DNA of 64,000 nt from Fructobacillus broussonetiae (GCF_018437275.1 NZ_JAAMFK010000004.1:1-64000); one strand, 5' to 3'; counted from the first letter of the stretch, positions 7,730-16,876 are shown. A program made the numbers and translations. Notes: a model not told the origin generated them from the sequence alone.

Positions 7730-9069
7730 TGTTTAAGAAAAAGCAGTCAATCCAATTTCATACAAAGACAGCACGAAAGAAGAAAATGGGCCGTAAGACG
7801 CGGATTTGGTTATTTGCCATTCTCTTCGTTCTGGTGCTGGTAGGTGGTGCCACCTACTTCTTTTTGCCGCACGTTCAAAAAACGGTGCAAAAGCAAATGC
7901 TGGGGGATGAAGCGCCCGTAACATTGAAAGTGGATGCGAAGTCTGCTATGGTTGTGGACTTGTCCACCGGACAGGTGTTGGGTGAAAAGAACGTAAATAA
8001 GCAGGTGGCAATTGCTTCTCAATCAAAGATGCTCGTTGCCTACGGTGTTTTGAAGGGAATTGAGAGCAAGAAGATCACTTGGAACAGTCAAGTGACGATT
8101 CCTGCTTCTGCTGACCTGTCATCGCAAAACAGTAACGAGTTCTCCCACTTGGAGATTAAGAAGGGGGACAAGGTTTCTGTTCGTGATCTCTACTGGGCGA
8201 TGTTTACGAATTCCGCAAACGATGCTGCTTTTGCGTTGACGTCATACATGACACCAACTGGCCAGACGAGCCAAAGTACCTTACAAGGCTGGGCAAAGGA
8301 ATTGAACCTGAAGGAATCAGATTGGTATAACGGCGCTGGTCAAAAGAACGGGGATGCTTTTGATAACCAGGTGAAGTCTGCTTCTGCAAACGCGTATAAC
8401 AGCGCTTCTGCATCGCAGGTAGCGCAAATTGCACGCGCGGTAGTTGAGATGGATCCATCGTTGAAGAAGCTAACGAACAACGCGAACTTGGTTTACACGA
8501 AGAACAGTCGTACGAAGGCTTCCGTTTCATCTGGCTTTGGTTCTGAATTCCGACAGATTCAAGCAAACTTGGATAATGAAAACGATTTGACGATGCTTGG
8601 TTTGAAGACTGGTTCGACGCCTGAATCCGGTGGCTGCTTCACTGGAATTGTGAAGGATAAGAACGGTCACCTCTTCTTAACGGTGATTAACGGTGCTGGT
8701 TCATACACTGACAATCAGAAGCGTTTCCAAGGAACAATTGATATTGTTGACCAGGTGCTCTCAGACATGGTGCCGCATGATTACAAGGCGGGATCAACCA
8801 TTAAGGGTTCTGAAGCATTAGCAATCAAGGATAGCAAGGTGAAGGCAAAGGTTCAGGTTGCGACGAATAAGACATACTGGAACCGCTCAAAGGATGACCT
8901 CACATTGGATAAGGCACCAACGTTGAAGAAGGCACCAGATGCCTCGGATACGAAGGTTCTTGCTACACTCGGCGTTCAGATGAAGGGTGAATTCTTGCCT
9001 GGAACAACGAAGGCAGAGAAGGGTATCGGCCTTGAACTTCAAGGGCAACCGGTTCCTGAAGACGATTAA
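7729..9069 (+). CDS. dacA: D-alanyl-D-alanine carboxypeptidase (PBP5/DacA type)
   Basis: 446 aa. The N-terminal signal anchor (~25-47) is followed by the low-molecular-weight PBP fold with all three active-site motifs: SQSK (SxxK), SAN (SxN) and KTGSTPESG (KTG). It trims the terminal D-Ala of pentapeptides and so limits cross-linking. The C-terminal domain (from ~360) is the PBP5-type beta domain; I see no clear amphipathic C-terminal anchor, so the N-terminal segment may remain uncleaved. It is the third gene of the regulator-kinase-carboxypeptidase operon (start overlaps the kinase stop). Confidence 0.9.
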   Translation: MFKKKQSIQFHTKTARKKKMGRKTRIWLFAILFVLVLVGGATYFFLPHVQKTVQKQMLGDEAPVTLKVDAKSAMVVDLSTGQVLGEKNVNKQVAIASQSKMLVAYGVLKGIESKKITWNSQVTIPASADLSSQNSNEFSHLEIKKGDKVSVRDLYWAMFTNSANDAAFALTSYMTPTGQTSQSTLQGWAKELNLKESDWYNGAGQKNGDAFDNQVKSASANAYNSASASQVAQIARAVVEMDPSLKKLTNNANLVYTKNSRTKASVSSGFGSEFRQIQANLDNENDLTMLGLKTGSTPESGGCFTGIVKDKNGHLFLTVINGAGSYTDNQKRFQGTIDIVDQVLSDMVPHDYKAGSTIKGSEALAIKDSKVKAKVQVATNKTYWNRSKDDLTLDKAPTLKKAPDASDTKVLATLGVQMKGEFLPGTTKAEKGIGLELQGQPVPEDD

Positions 9070-9085
9070 TTTAATGTAAAAACAA

Positions 9086-9117
9086 AAAGGACAGGAAGAA
9101 ATTCCTGTCCTTTTTTT
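9086..9117 (+). terminator. terminator of the dacA operon
   Basis: AAAGGACAGGAA, loop GAAA, TTCCTGTCCTTT plus a T-run. It can also act on transcripts from the minus-strand busR. Confidence 0.85.
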
Positions 9118-9150
9118 AACCGATAAAATAGCTAAACACGCTTCTCTATC

Positions 9151-9780
9151 TTAGTCATTATTTTTGGGGTCAAAGAATGATTGCATCGCTTCGACCGTCT
9201 TTTCAGAACCAACGAAGTAAATCGTGTCACCCGCTGTGATATTGGCGTATGGTCCGGGTGAAAGAATCAAATCATCTTCGTGCAAGATGGCGATGATGGT
9301 TGCCCCGGTGTTTTGCCAGACATTCAGTGAACCAATTGACTGATTCAACTTGTCAGAGCCGACGTCTGGAACAATTTCAAAGGGTGACATGGGATTTTGT
9401 TGGCGAACGCGCTGGGTTTGATCCAACAGTAAAGTAAAGGCGTTATCCAAGTTTGCCAGGTCTGCTTTTTGTTGGGCGATCAGATCTTTAATTTCACTGT
9501 GTGTTTCGTGTAAGTCCCGCGTTTCTCTTGCTTGGTCAAGAAAGTCCTTGGCTCTTTCGGCAGAGAGAACTTCGACACCCGAACCGTGAACAGGCTTAAC
9601 GATGTCAAGGTCAGCAAGCACTGAGATTGCTTTTCGAGCGGTTTCTGCAGAAACCCCAAAGGTTGCAGCGAGGGTGGAACGAGCATGAAGCTTTTCACCG
9701 ATTTTAAATTTCTTTTGAACGATGTGCTCGGCGATATCCAAAGCAATCTTATGGTAGCGTGGTTCTTTAATCTTAGGCAT
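9151..9780 (-). CDS. busR: BusR, c-di-AMP-responsive repressor of osmolyte uptake
   Basis: 209 aa. An N-terminal GntR winged helix (residues 1-70; LHARSTLAATFGVSAETARKAISVL) is followed by a coiled-coil linker (~75-115, KAD and LLLDQTQRVRQQN) and a C-terminal RCK_C/TrkA-C domain (~135-209; LILSPGPYANITAGDTIYFVG). This exact domain order defines BusR of lactococci and streptococci, where c-di-AMP binding to RCK_C enables repression of the glycine-betaine transporter. It is divergent from busAA-AB, and a matching bipartite operator lies between. The family roles are known from relatives; the ligand is not visible in the sequence. Confidence 0.9.
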   Translation of the reverse strand: MPKIKEPRYHKIALDIAEHIVQKKFKIGEKLHARSTLAATFGVSAETARKAISVLADLDIVKPVHGSGVEVLSAERAKDFLDQARETRDLHETHSEIKDLIAQQKADLANLDNAFTLLLDQTQRVRQQNPMSPFEIVPDVGSDKLNQSIGSLNVWQNTGATIIAILHEDDLILSPGPYANITAGDTIYFVGSEKTVEAMQSFFDPKNND

Positions 9781-9814
9781 ACGTCTGTTTCCTCTAGTGC
9801 CGGTTAATTTCGAT

Positions 9815-9890
9815 TTGACAAAAGTGACAACCCGTGTAGAATATTAAGAGGTCACTATTGCCCACCTGTTACAAAGAACAGATGGTCACT
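9815..9890 (+). promoter_or_regulatory. busA promoter with bipartite BusR operator
   Basis: Promoter TTGACA (9815-9820), 16-nt spacer, TAGAAT (9837-9842). An inverted pair AGTGAC (9823-9828) and GTCACT (9851-9856) is separated by exactly 22 nt: one half lies in the promoter spacer, the other just past the -10, so binding would block RNA polymerase. A further GTCACT sits at 9885-9890. Between them (9861-9884) an imperfect 9-bp hairpin (ACCTGTT/AACAGAT core) could form in the leader. The long fixed spacing fits the known 'molecular ruler' binding of BusR. Confidence 0.75.
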
Positions 9891-9938
9891 TTTTAGTTTA
9901 TTTTAAATTAAGGCAGTAGTCAACTAATAGGAGGATTT

Positions 9939-11135
9939 ATGCCAAAAGTGCAAATTAAGCACTTAACCAAGGTCTTCGGTAAGAAGCAGAAAGCTGCTTT
10001 GAAGATGGTTAAGGAGAATAAGTCTAAGAACGAAATTTTTGAAAAGACTGGTTCAACGGTTGGTGTCTACGACATCAACATGGATGTTAACGAAGGTGAA
10101 ATCTTCGTTATCATGGGTCTTTCAGGTTCCGGTAAGTCAACGTTGATTCGTTTGCTTAACCGTTTGATCGAACCTACTTCAGGTCAGATCATTTTGGATG
10201 GTAAGGAAATTACCCACTTCAACAAGAAGGAAATGTTAGACATTCGTCGTAAGAAGATGTCAATGGTCTTCCAGAACTTCGCGTTGTTCCCACACCGTAC
10301 GATTTTGCAAAACGCAGAATTCGGTTTGGAAATTCAAGGGGTCAAGCCAGCAGAACGTCAGAAGCGTGCAGAACAAGCTTTGGAAAACTCAGGCTTGCTC
10401 TCATTTAAGGATCAATATCCATCACAACTTTCTGGTGGTATGCAACAACGTGTTGGTTTGTCACGTGCTTTGACAAACGATCCAGACATCCTGCTCATGG
10501 ACGAAGCGTTCTCTGCTTTGGATCCATTGGTTCGTCACGAAATGCAAGATGAACTCTTGGACTTGCAACAAAACGTGAAGAAGACAATCATCTTCATCAC
10601 CCACGACTTGAACGAAGCACTTCGTATTGGTGATCGCATCGCCATCATGAAGGACGGACAATTGCAACAAATCGGAACGGGTGAAGAAATCTTGACGAAC
10701 CCAGCAAACGATTATGTTGAAAACTTCGTTGAAGACGTTGACCGTTCAAAGGTCTTGAACGCCGAATCAATCATGATTCCTGGTTTGACGATTAACGTTG
10801 ATTCAGATGGTCCAAACGTTGCCTTGCACCGCATGCAAGAAGAAGAAGTTTCTGGTTTGGTTGCCATCGATTCAAAGCGTCAATTCGCTGGTTACTTAAC
10901 TTCTGACGCGGCTGTTAAGGCCCGTCGTGAAGAATTGCCATTGCGTGACGTCATGATGGACATGCCAAAGGTTAAGCCTGACACGATTGTGTCAGACATC
11001 ATGTCAATCATTTACGATGCCACGACACCAGTTGCTGTGGTTGATGATAACAATAAGATGCGCGGAATCATCATCCGTGGTGCTGTTATCGAAGCCTTAG
11101 CTCAAACGGAAGGAGACGGACAAGCTGATGAATAA
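9939..11135 (+). CDS. busAA: glycine betaine ABC transporter, ATP-binding subunit
   Basis: 398 aa. Walker [10 protein letters not shown], signature [15 protein letters not shown], Walker [14 protein letters not shown] and the H-switch (FITHDLNEA) define an OpuA/ProV-type ATPase. The C-terminal ~120 residues form two CBS domains, the osmosensing module of OpuA. SD 'taggagg' lies 6 nt upstream of the ATG. It overlaps busAB by 8 bp. Codon use is strongly biased to preferred codons, suggesting high expression. Confidence 0.94.
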   Translation: MPKVQIKHLTKVFGKKQKAALKMVKENKSKNEIFEKTGSTVGVYDINMDVNEGEIFVIMGLSGSGKSTLIRLLNRLIEPTSGQIILDGKEITHFNKKEMLDIRRKKMSMVFQNFALFPHRTILQNAEFGLEIQGVKPAERQKRAEQALENSGLLSFKDQYPSQLSGGMQQRVGLSRALTNDPDILLMDEAFSALDPLVRHEMQDELLDLQQNVKKTIIFITHDLNEALRIGDRIAIMKDGQLQQIGTGEEILTNPANDYVENFVEDVDRSKVLNAESIMIPGLTINVDSDGPNVALHRMQEEEVSGLVAIDSKRQFAGYLTSDAAVKARREELPLRDVMMDMPKVKPDTIVSDIMSIIYDATTPVAVVDDNNKMRGIIIRGAVIEALAQTEGDGQADE

Positions 11136-12843
11136 TCTACTTTCAATTCCAAAGTTGCCCTTAAACGATTGGGTAACGAATGGTGTGAACTGGTTGACTG
11201 AAAACTGGTCAGGTCTCTTCAACGCCATCCAAAACTCTGGTCAATCACTGATGGACGGAACAACGGCTTTCTTGACAGCCATTCCAACGCCAATCTTCGT
11301 CATTGCCTTGGCTTTATTGGCATGGTTTACCACGCCAAAGAAGTACGGTTTGCCAGTTTTGATTTTGCTTGGTTTGACTTTGGTTGACAACCAAGCCCTC
11401 TGGGGTGACTTGATGCAAACGTTGACACTTGTCTTCTGGTCATCATTCATCGCCTTGGTTATTGGTATTCCTCTTGGAATCTGGACGTCTAAGTCACCAA
11501 AGGCTTTCGCTATCATTAAGCCAATCTTGGACTTCATGCAGACGATGCCAGCCTTTGTTTACTTGATTCCAGCCGTTGCCTTCTTCGGTATCGGTATGGT
11601 TCCAGGTGCCTTTGCCTCAATCATTTTTGCTTTGCCACCAGTTGTTAACTTGACTCACCTTGGGTTGCAACAAGTGCCTGAAGACTTGGTTGAAGCCGCT
11701 GATTCATTTGGATCAACGACTTGGCAAAAGCTCTTCAAGTTGGAATTGCCTTCAGCAAAGCCATCAATCATTGCTGGTTCAAAGCAAACGATTATGTTGG
11801 CCTTGTCAATGGTTGTGACGGCTTCAATGATTGGTGCGCCAGGTCTTGGACGTGGTGTTCTGTCAGCCGTTCAACACGCCGACGTTGGTGCTGGATTCGT
11901 TAATGGTATCGCCTTGGTTATCTTGGCCATCATCGTTGATCGTTTCGTTCAAAAGTTGAACACGAACCCTGTGACGACGGTAAAGTTGCCAAAGTGGCGT
12001 AAGCTTGCTGCATGGGCAATGGTCTTGATTATGGTTATCTCTGGTGCCGTTGGTTCAGTAATGGCTTCAAAGCAAGCAGGTAAGCAAGTAACACTTGGTT
12101 ACGTTGAATGGGATTCTGAAGTTGCCTCAACGAACGTTTTGGCCGAAGCAATGCGTCAGCACGGTTACACGGTTAAGACGACGCCATTGGATAACGCCGT
12201 TAACTGGCAATCAGTTGCTAACAAGCAAATTGATGGAACGGTTTCAGCATGGTTGCCTGTCACGCACAAGGCCATGCTTGCTAAGTACAAGGACAAGGTT
12301 GACGTTCTTGGTAAGAACTTGACAGGTGTTCGCTTGGGATTGGTAGTTCCTGATTACATGGACGTTAACTCAATCTCTGACTTGAACAACCAAGCAGACA
12401 AGAACATTGTCGGTATCGAAGCGGGTGCCGGTGTTATGACCGCCGCTCAAAAGACAATCGACTCATACTCTAACCTTTCAGGTTGGAAGTTGACGCCTTC
12501 ATCATCTGGTGCAATGCCAGCCGCATTGGATAAGGCCTACAAGGCTAAGCAACCAATCGTGATTACTGGTTGGACCCCACACTGGATCTTCAACAAGTAC
12601 AAGTTGAAGTTCTTGGAGGATCCTAAGAAGACGATGGGTGGAGAAGAATCAATCAACACCGTTGTTCGCAAGGATTTGAAGAAGACTAACCCTGACACTT
12701 ACAAGGTCATGAAGAACTTTAAGTGGTCACAAGACGAAATGCAATCAGTTATGCTTGATATTCAAAGTGGTAAGTCACCTGAACAAGCTGCTAAGGATTA
12801 CATCAAGACGCACAAGTCACAAGTTGACTCATGGTTTAAGTAA
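11128..12843 (+). CDS. busAB: glycine betaine ABC transporter, fused permease and substrate-binding subunit
   Basis: 571 aa. Residues ~50-300 are the permease (several helices, with the EAA-type loop around [23 protein letters not shown]); residues ~310-571 are an extracytoplasmic binding domain of the OpuAC family ([22 protein letters not shown]; Trp-rich [13 protein letters not shown] for betaine). Permease-binding fusion is the normal form in lactococci and relatives. With busAA it imports compatible solutes under osmotic stress. Strong terminator follows. Confidence 0.94.
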   Translation: MNNLLSIPKLPLNDWVTNGVNWLTENWSGLFNAIQNSGQSLMDGTTAFLTAIPTPIFVIALALLAWFTTPKKYGLPVLILLGLTLVDNQALWGDLMQTLTLVFWSSFIALVIGIPLGIWTSKSPKAFAIIKPILDFMQTMPAFVYLIPAVAFFGIGMVPGAFASIIFALPPVVNLTHLGLQQVPEDLVEAADSFGSTTWQKLFKLELPSAKPSIIAGSKQTIMLALSMVVTASMIGAPGLGRGVLSAVQHADVGAGFVNGIALVILAIIVDRFVQKLNTNPVTTVKLPKWRKLAAWAMVLIMVISGAVGSVMASKQAGKQVTLGYVEWDSEVASTNVLAEAMRQHGYTVKTTPLDNAVNWQSVANKQIDGTVSAWLPVTHKAMLAKYKDKVDVLGKNLTGVRLGLVVPDYMDVNSISDLNNQADKNIVGIEAGAGVMTAAQKTIDSYSNLSGWKLTPSSSGAMPAALDKAYKAKQPIVITGWTPHWIFNKYKLKFLEDPKKTMGGEESINTVVRKDLKKTNPDTYKVMKNFKWSQDEMQSVMLDIQSGKSPEQAAKDYIKTHKSQVDSWFK

Positions 12844-12861
12844 TCAATTAAAAGCATAAAG

Positions 12862-12895
12862 AAAAGCCCGATTCGAAACGAATCGGGCTTTTTTA
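12862..12895 (+). terminator. terminator of the bus operon
   Basis: AGCCCGATTCG, loop AAA, CGAATCGGGCT, then six T. Bidirectional shape, so it can also serve the minus-strand ABC genes. Confidence 0.9.
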
Positions 12896-12930
12896 TGTGC
12901 TGTCAAATGGGCCTGGGCCGCTTTTGACTT

Positions 12931-14163
12931 TTAGATTGATTTCTTAGTAGGCAGCATTGCCTTCCACAATTGCTTCAAGGCGTTTTCATCCGAGTAGGAG
13001 AGAACGTTTTTCGCGTACAAGCGTTGGCCGAACCAAGCGACGAGTACTAAGAAAACAACGGAGAGCAAGAGGGAAATGATTGCTTCAAACCAGTTGGCAT
13101 AGTGATTTGCCAACTGCGACGGCATCAGCGACTGTCCAACGAGTGGGACGTAAGACAAAATCTTAACCAGCAAATTATTACCGGCAGCAGATGATGAAAT
13201 ACCAACCACGTATGGAATCATCGAAATGATGGTGATGGGCATCATCGCCTGCGAAATCTGCGTCTGATCGTTAACTACAGAGGCTGAGATGGCTGCGATG
13301 ACCAAGTAGGTACTTGTTCCAACAACGACGAAGAAAAGCGTGTAGAGCCAGAAAATCGGCGTTAGAGCGGAGAAGTAAGAGAAGACCACCTGCATCATCT
13401 CAGAGTTTTGACCAAGCAACACAGTGAGGATGATGAGGGCGGCATAGATGCCTAACTGCGTGAGTAGGAGGTAGGCAATTCCTAGAATCTTACCGAAGTA
13501 TTGTCCGCGGGCAGATGATGCCGCGAGGAGCGTTTCCATGATACGTGAGGACTTCTCGTTTGCAATTTCTGTTCCAATGATGGAAGCGTAAGTTGAAACG
13601 ATGATGAAGACCGTAATGGCGATTCCAAAGGCTAATCCTTGCTTAACTGCAGAGGCGGCATCGGAATCTTTCTTCTGGTTCTTTTCAACAACCTTTGAAG
13701 ACAAAGCAAAGGGGTTCTTCAAATCGTCAATCTGCTGTTCCGTCAGGTTGTACTTGGCGGCCTTGTTGGAAAGGGCTTGCTTTGACAGAAAGTTCTTTAA
13801 CTGATCGGTAACGATGTCAGTGGACTTAGGCTGTGTTAACAGGGTTCCTTTGTCGTCTTCAATATTCAAGACACCGTCGATGTCAGCGGCGTTTAACTTT
13901 TCCTTGGCTTTGCTTTCGTCCTTAATAGAAGAAACCTTGATATTTAGGTCCTTTTCATTGTTCACTAAGGCTTGGCGCGTATTGGCAGGGGCGATGACGG
14001 CAATTTCTGCTGTGTCGTGCGACTGCATGGCGGCGATTCCAAATCCGATTCCGGCGGAAACTAAGATGAAAAGGAAGGGGGCCAAGATAAGTCCCCAGAA
14101 GGACTTCTTTTTCAAGCGACCTAAGTAGGTATGCTTGGCGACGAGTTTGATTTGATTAAGCAT
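12931..14163 (-). CDS. ABC-2 type export permease (NatB-like)
   Basis: 410 aa from the ATG at 14163, chosen for the GGAGG 8-9 nt upstream; a longer reading frame to 14235 lacks an SD. N-terminal helix (~20-42), a large extracytoplasmic loop (~45-170), then five to six C-terminal helices, the ABC-2 permease layout. The motif GTEIANEKSSRIMETLLAAS matches NatB/YhaP-type exporters. Start overlaps the end of the ATPase gene by 8 bp. Relatives export Na+ or antimicrobial compounds; the substrate here cannot be told. Confidence 0.85.
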   Translation of the reverse strand: MLNQIKLVAKHTYLGRLKKKSFWGLILAPFLFILVSAGIGFGIAAMQSHDTAEIAVIAPANTRQALVNNEKDLNIKVSSIKDESKAKEKLNAADIDGVLNIEDDKGTLLTQPKSTDIVTDQLKNFLSKQALSNKAAKYNLTEQQIDDLKNPFALSSKVVEKNQKKDSDAASAVKQGLAFGIAITVFIIVSTYASIIGTEIANEKSSRIMETLLAASSARGQYFGKILGIAYLLLTQLGIYAALIILTVLLGQNSEMMQVVFSYFSALTPIFWLYTLFFVVVGTSTYLVIAAISASVVNDQTQISQAMMPITIISMIPYVVGISSSAAGNNLLVKILSYVPLVGQSLMPSQLANHYANWFEAIISLLLSVVFLVLVAWFGQRLYAKNVLSYSDENALKQLWKAMLPTKKSI

Positions 14164-15052
14164 GGGTAGCAACCTCCGTTCTGAAAATCTCGCCCAGCGT
14201 TGGTGGTTGCTGGGAGAAGGCGGGGATGTATCCATTCGCGGTCACCTTATCAAAGATGGCGTGCCCGGCAGCTTCCTCAGTTAAGTAGAGGAGATAGCCG
14301 GCGCCCCTGGCTTCGACTTTAGTTACCCCTTCCATATCCAAGAAGTCCGCAGCGGTAAAGTCAGGAGCTTCCACAAAGAGTCGCGTGCGCCCGAAGGACT
14401 CACGGATTTCTTGCAAAGGTCCCTGCAAGACCGTGTGGCCCTGCTTCAACATGACGAGCTTGTCGGAAATTTCCGTGACGTTGTCCATGTTGTGGGAGGA
14501 GAAGATGATCATGGCGCCCTGCTTTTTCAGCTCCTTGATGACGTCCATGAAGATGGAGGCGTTTACGGGATCTAACCCGGAGAAAGGCTCGTCCAAGATG
14601 ATGAATTTCGGCTTAAAGATGAGTGCCAAAATCATTTGAATCTTCTGCGCGTTTCCCTTTGATAAAGTCTGGACCAGATCGGACTTCTTACCAACGACCT
14701 GAAGCTTGTTCATCCAATCGGTTAATTCAGCCTTGGCGTCTTCTTTGTTCATCCCGTGTAATTGGGCGAGGTAGAGGACTTGGCTCTCGATGGATTCCTT
14801 TTGGTAAAGGCCACGCTCTTCGGGCAGAAAACCAATTTTTTGCTTTTGTTCCTGGGTGATGGGGTGACCATCCCAGGTGATTTCACCAGAGTCAGCGTCA
14901 ATGAAGTTCAAAATCATGCGGAAAGTCGTGGTCTTTCCGGCACCGTTTTGTCCGATCAAACCAAGGACTTCGCCTGGTTCAATCGTGAAGTTCAAATCCG
15001 AAACTGCTTGATGGTCACCAAAAGACTTATTCACGTGCGATACGGTGATCAT
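14156..15052 (-). CDS. ABC transporter ATP-binding protein (NatA-like)
   Basis: 298 aa. Walker A GQNGAGKTT, signature LSKGNAQKIQMILAL, Walker B FIILDEPFSGLDP, and a C-terminal DUF4162-like extension (from ~215), all typical of NatA/EcsA-type export ATPases. SD 'aaaggagc' precedes the ATG. It forms a two-gene operon with the permease. The unusual signature (SKG rather than SGG) is common in this subfamily. Confidence 0.88.
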   Translation of the reverse strand: MITVSHVNKSFGDHQAVSDLNFTIEPGEVLGLIGQNGAGKTTTFRMILNFIDADSGEITWDGHPITQEQKQKIGFLPEERGLYQKESIESQVLYLAQLHGMNKEDAKAELTDWMNKLQVVGKKSDLVQTLSKGNAQKIQMILALIFKPKFIILDEPFSGLDPVNASIFMDVIKELKKQGAMIIFSSHNMDNVTEISDKLVMLKQGHTVLQGPLQEIRESFGRTRLFVEAPDFTAADFLDMEGVTKVEARGAGYLLYLTEEAAGHAIFDKVTANGYIPAFSQQPPTLGEIFRTEVATHA

Positions 15053-15280
15053 AGTTGCTCCTTTGATTTGTTTATTTAATGTTGCTTTACTGCGAGGCAG
15101 TTGTTAATTGTGAGCAAGAGAACCCACATGATAACAGTTTTATTATACGGGAGTTTGTTTGGGTGGGGCATTTTAAGAGGAGAGTTTAATGGTTTTTTAA
15201 GTAACGAAGAAAGGCGAAATACCGCCAAAATGGTTGACCGCAGAGGGTCAATCTAGTAAACTGATTAAGTATTGAAATAT

Positions 15281-15352
15281 GGCCCTATGGTCAAGTGGTT
15301 AAGACGTCGGCTTCTCAGGCCGAAATCGAGGGTTCGACTCCCTCTGGGGCTA
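15281..15352 (+). tRNA. tRNA-Glu (anticodon CTC)
   Basis: 72-nt cloverleaf with acceptor GGCCCTA/TGGGGCT (G1-U72 as usual for Glu), anticodon stem TCGGC/GCCGA, loop TTCTCAG. Anticodon CTC reads GAG only. A single tRNA gene; CCA not encoded. Confidence 0.9.
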
Positions 15353-15359
15353 TGTCTTG

Positions 15360-15391
15360 AAAGCAGCGATCGAAAGATGGCTGCTTTTTTT
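15360..15391 (+). terminator. terminator after tRNA-Glu
   Basis: AAAGCAGC ... GCTGCTTT followed by T-run; 12-nt loop. Confidence 0.75.
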
Positions 15392-15410
15392 GTTAGTTAG
15401 GACAAGGGCG

Positions 15411-15506
15411 TTTACTTTGGTGGGAGTTGGTGCTATATTAAAGTCAGAATTTTGAAGATAGTTTGGATTACCAACTTTCGAAAACACCGCCGGTCAGCGG
15501 TGTTTT
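15411..15506 (+). ncRNA. candidate antitoxin small RNA A1
   Basis: A strong promoter (TTTACT 15411-15416, 17-nt spacer, TATATT 15434-15439) is followed ~45 nt later by a terminator hairpin (ACACCGC, loop CGGTCA region, GCGGTGT, T-run; 15482-15506). There is no start codon with an SD between them, so the product would be a ~60-nt RNA. It converges on the 39-aa peptide gene whose own terminator (CCCCCGAT ... ATCGGGGG) lies at 15520-15541. The layout is that of RNAII in Fst/par type I systems. Near-identical copy at 16877-16972. Confidence 0.5.
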
Positions 15507-15550
15507 TCTTTATAAAGAAACCCCCGATGGGGAATCGGGGGACGTGTAAA

Positions 15551-15670
15551 TTAATCGTCATGGAAAAACGATTCAATCAACTTTTTCAGCTGGTCTAATA
15601 CTAAATCGACCAATAGGTGATCTAATACAGCCTCTGGCAGCTGAGCTAAAAATTGGAGAAATTCGTTCAT
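15551..15670 (-). CDS. 39-aa amphipathic peptide, candidate type I toxin (copy 1)
   Basis: 39 codons, start ATG at 15670 with a near-perfect SD (aaaggagg, 6 nt spacing). It contains the block LAQLPEAVLDHLLVDLVLDQ, followed by LKK and an acidic tail ending HDD. Leu/Val/Phe residues recur every 3-4 positions, giving an amphipathic helix rather than a plain membrane span. The copy at 17017-17136 has the same length and about 26 of 39 identical residues with mostly conservative changes, which shows selection on the protein. Its leader carries a hairpin just upstream of the SD. Not recognised as Fst or another named toxin; could alternatively be a secreted peptide. Confidence 0.65.
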   Translation of the reverse strand: MNEFLQFLAQLPEAVLDHLLVDLVLDQLKKLIESFFHDD

Positions 15671-15686
15671 ATCTACCCTCCTTTCC

Positions 15687-15707
15687 TGGCACCTAAACCT
15701 AGTGCCA
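15687..15707 (-). promoter_or_regulatory. leader hairpin upstream of peptide copy 1
   Basis: On the minus strand TGGCAC, 9-nt loop, GTGCCA, ending 4 nt before the GGAAAGGAGG SD. The second copy (17154-17173) keeps the stem (GGCACT/AGTGCC) with a compensated end pair, which supports a real RNA structure. Type I toxin mRNAs commonly carry such a hairpin next to the ribosome-binding site. Confidence 0.5.
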
Positions 15708-15814
15708 TAAAAAGAGGAATATCTTTTTCGCTTCATCGAATGATACGTATCAAATTCGTTTTTGCCGCAAAGAAAATGACTTAACTTAATTCGCATTTAG
15801 TTAGGTCATAAGTA

Positions 15815-15913
15815 TTTACATGCTATGAAGGTGGTGTTATATTTTAAGTAGAAATTGGAGGTTAGTTGTCTACTCAACTTTCCAAAAGCCACCGTGGGGA
15901 CGGTGGCTTTTTT
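15815..15913 (+). ncRNA. candidate small RNA B1, paralogue of A1
   Basis: Promoter TTTACA (15815-15820), 17-nt spacer, TATATT (15838-15843), then a ~60-nt transcript with a small AGTTG/CAACT hairpin and a terminator (GCCACCG ... CGGTGGC, T-run). The AACTTTC..AAA(A) block before the terminator is shared with A1, A2 and B2. No peptide gene converges on it; instead an unattached minus-strand-capable terminator follows at 15923. Confidence 0.45.
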
Positions 15914-15922
15914 TATTGCAAT

Positions 15923-15952
15923 AAAAAAGGCCCAATTTTGTTGGGCCTTTTT
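15923..15952. terminator. bidirectional terminator without an adjacent gene
   Basis: AAAAAGGCCCAA, loop, TTGGGCCTTTTT. In the second module the equivalent hairpin terminates a minus-strand membrane-protein operon; here no minus-strand gene is left, so it may be a relic of duplication. Confidence 0.7.
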
Positions 15953-15971
15953 ACGTGGGAAAGTTGAAGCT

Positions 15972-15988
15972 GGTGCGGTTTAGACTTT
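15972..15988 (-). repeat. dispersed 17-bp intergenic motif, copy
   Basis: Minus-strand copy AAAGTCTAAACCGCACC of the motif AAAGTCNGACCCGYRCC found in several spacers of this window. Confidence 0.45.
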
Positions 15989-16069
15989 GCCAGTAACACT
16001 TGCTATACAAATGCCAGTCTTTCTTGCTAGTATTTAGTGAGTAAACCGACTTTAATTGGAGACGAAGAC

Positions 16070-16843
16070 ATGAGCTTTGAGACAGACATCAAGCAATTAC
16101 GTATTAATCAAGAGATGACCCAGCAGGAATTGGCGGACCGGATGCACGTGAGCCGGCAAACCGTTTCAACCTGGGAAACTGGAAAGAACTATCCAAACTT
16201 GGAGATTATGCGTGAGCTGAGTTTGCTCTTTGGCGTGTCTTTTGAAAAATTAGTGTTTGGAGAAGAGACAATGAAGAAGGAAAATACTGTTGCTGAAAAG
16301 GTCGATTTGGACCTTAAGAAGAAGGGACGTTACAAGAAGGTCTTGATGGGGATTGGTTCCTTGGCAGCCGTCTTGATGGTTTTGGGTGGCGTGCTGTTTT
16401 ATGGATATGAAAAGGGGATTGATTTTATTGATCGAACGAACCCGTTTTTGTCTTATACGATTGGTGTCGCTGAGTTGCCAAGTGATAATGAAGTGAATCC
16501 AAACAATAAGAATCATGGTCGCTGGACGGCCTGGTTTTCTGATGATGACTGGGGGGATAAGTGGACGAAGCTGACGCTTTCGACTGGAATTAATCCTGGC
16601 ACGAATAAGCCCTACGTGATGGCTTACCACAAGGGATCGTATGTGAAGCGTGCGCGTATTGTGCCGGAGAGTGCTGTGAACAGTATGCGTAAGGCAAACG
16701 TGCAAACAATCAAGGAACTTGCTGACGGTAAGTGGGATGAGGATGCGAAAGCTTCTGGTGCGCCAAAGGACTTGCTGACATCAAAGGATTTGAAGCAGAA
16801 AAAGCACTTGAACGATAGTATTATGACGATGCCGCAGGATTAA
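16070..16843 (+). CDS. XRE-type regulator with membrane anchor and outside domain
   Basis: 257 aa from the ATG at 16070 (GGAGA 7 nt upstream; the GTG at 16037 has no SD). Residues 1-65 are a Cro/CI helix-turn-helix (MTQQELADRMHVSRQTVSTWETG). A cytoplasmic linker leads to one membrane helix (~93-115, VLMGIGSLAAVLMVLGGVLF) and an outside domain of ~140 residues of unknown fold (ending in MTMPQD). Such HTH-TM-ectodomain proteins may couple outside signals to transcription. It sits exactly between two copies of the peptide/small-RNA module, so it may have been carried with or regulate them (inference). Confidence 0.75.
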   Translation: MSFETDIKQLRINQEMTQQELADRMHVSRQTVSTWETGKNYPNLEIMRELSLLFGVSFEKLVFGEETMKKENTVAEKVDLDLKKKGRYKKVLMGIGSLAAVLMVLGGVLFYGYEKGIDFIDRTNPFLSYTIGVAELPSDNEVNPNNKNHGRWTAWFSDDDWGDKWTKLTLSTGINPGTNKPYVMAYHKGSYVKRARIVPESAVNSMRKANVQTIKELADGKWDEDAKASGAPKDLLTSKDLKQKKHLNDSIMTMPQD

Positions 16844-16876
16844 ATGCTCGGACTGATGTCATTTAGGACACTGCAG

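Noticed and set aside
15885-15952. Tiny frame starting TTG after GGAGG in small RNA B1
   Set aside because: The SD is absent in the paralogous RNA B2 and the frame runs through two terminators.
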